Source: Sphagnum compactum (taxonomy: Eukaryota; Bryophyta; Sphagnopsida; Sphagnales). From it: a stretch of DNA of 64,000 nucleotides. A program made the translations under genes and the position numbers. Positions 63,273 through 64,000 of the stretch are shown here, piece by piece. A model generated the notes under the pieces. The model saw nothing but the letters and a program-made list of their open reading frames with translations. It made no database searches and was not told the DNA's origin. Position 1 is the first letter of the stretch, and each line of letters opens with the position of its first letter. Location of the stretch: contig OZ234499.1 of NCBI GenBank assembly GCA_965153455.1, positions 6,396,515-6,460,514 of the forward strand, written 5' to 3'.

Positions 63273-64000
63273 TTCCCATAGACACGAGAAAGTGCAGTTA
63301 TGATCTACCTAAAACCAAATAGTCATATATTGACTAATGGATTCAACCCACTCTCATTACTAGGATGGATGAAAAAACCAACAACCAATGTTTTCAAAAT
63401 AGCCGTTCATTTTTAAACATATGGTTGAGATGTAGTTTAGTTTAGGGCTTAGAAATCAATGGTAGTGGGTGTGAATTATCTCATTCACCAAAACCCTTGT
63501 GCAAGTTTTTGAAAGTCTATTGGCATAAGGAAGTGCTACATTCTCCTCAACAACTACGATAGTGGTCTTGCGTTAGATGTGCTTCCAAGCTTGAACCATT
63601 CTAGCTAGTACATCTCTTACATGTAAGCTTTTGTCTTCCTAATTGTCATGGTCTCGATGTTCCTTTTGATTACCATGGCCTTGTGTTTTTTTTTATTGTT
63701 ATAATTTTGCGTTCCTCCTAGTCTTATAAAGAGGCTTTAACTCGAATGGTAGGTACCCATTTTTATTCGACTTGACCAATGTGCAACACCAAGTTATAGC
63801 TTCCCAATTGAAAATTTCTAACAAAATGTTTGACGGGAACAATTGCGTGTAATAGTTTCTCAATGGGGTGATGACAACATCTTCATTTTCAAAGTTCAAT
63901 TATGACCCAATCCAAGTTGACACCATGATGTTGGTTGTTATTAATGCTTTTTAATTTGCTTCATCTTCCATTATTGTCAACAATAGCAAATGTTTTAGCA
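63273..64000. other. A+T-rich right edge, no gene seen
   Basis: No frame with family likeness or RNA gene is recognised in this last stretch. Confidence 0.55.

Noticed and set aside
1-64000. CRISPR arrays, bacterial operons or phage-type systems
   Set aside because: Nothing of the kind was seen; the window is plant nuclear DNA with spliced genes.

Overview
This is a piece of land-plant nuclear genome. It holds a class I LOB-domain gene, a plant-type chloroplast rhodanese gene (STR10 type), a Lag1/LOH ceramide synthase gene, spliceosomal introns with ordinary GT/AG ends, and plant telomere-type TTTAGGG tracts. Gene islands are richer in G+C and the long spaces between them are very A+T-rich and littered with decayed transposons. 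Introns are mostly about 100-1,250 bases. The species cannot be fixed from the sequence; a seed-free plant (moss, lycophyte or fern grade) would fit, but this is only an impression.

Layout. About 640-1460 (+): a short secreted peptide precursor with a CLE/IDA-like C-terminus. 2860-5100: dispersed repeats and a perfect 38-bp inverted repeat. 5150-16560: A+T-rich gene desert with a decayed Ty1/copia start near 9100. 17284-19447 (-): chloroplast rhodanese gene with a duplicated, microsatellite-split exon start. 19812-22547: three local tandem repeats. 23420-25987 (+): five-exon ceramide synthase gene. 28270-32660: LINE-like and hAT-like remnants, the latter between two ~440-bp direct repeats. 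35399-35780: tandem duplication. 36369-36440 (-): tRNA-Pro(TGG), diverging from an E2F-associated phosphoprotein-like gene (36590-38719, +) whose long first intron carries telomere-like tandem repeats. 42538-43048 (-): two-exon LBD gene. 48060-48846 (-): decayed copia reverse transcriptase. 60520-62532 (-): six-exon RNA polymerase II subunit RPB4 gene. 62984-63272: 97-bp triplicate repeat.

The genes do not form a pathway. They are ordinary, unrelated plant housekeeping and developmental genes: transcription (RPB4, LBD, EAPP), sphingolipid synthesis (LAG1), chloroplast (STR10) and signalling (peptide). All exon joins given here were worked out by hand from splice sites, phase and family likeness. 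They were not tested against transcripts.
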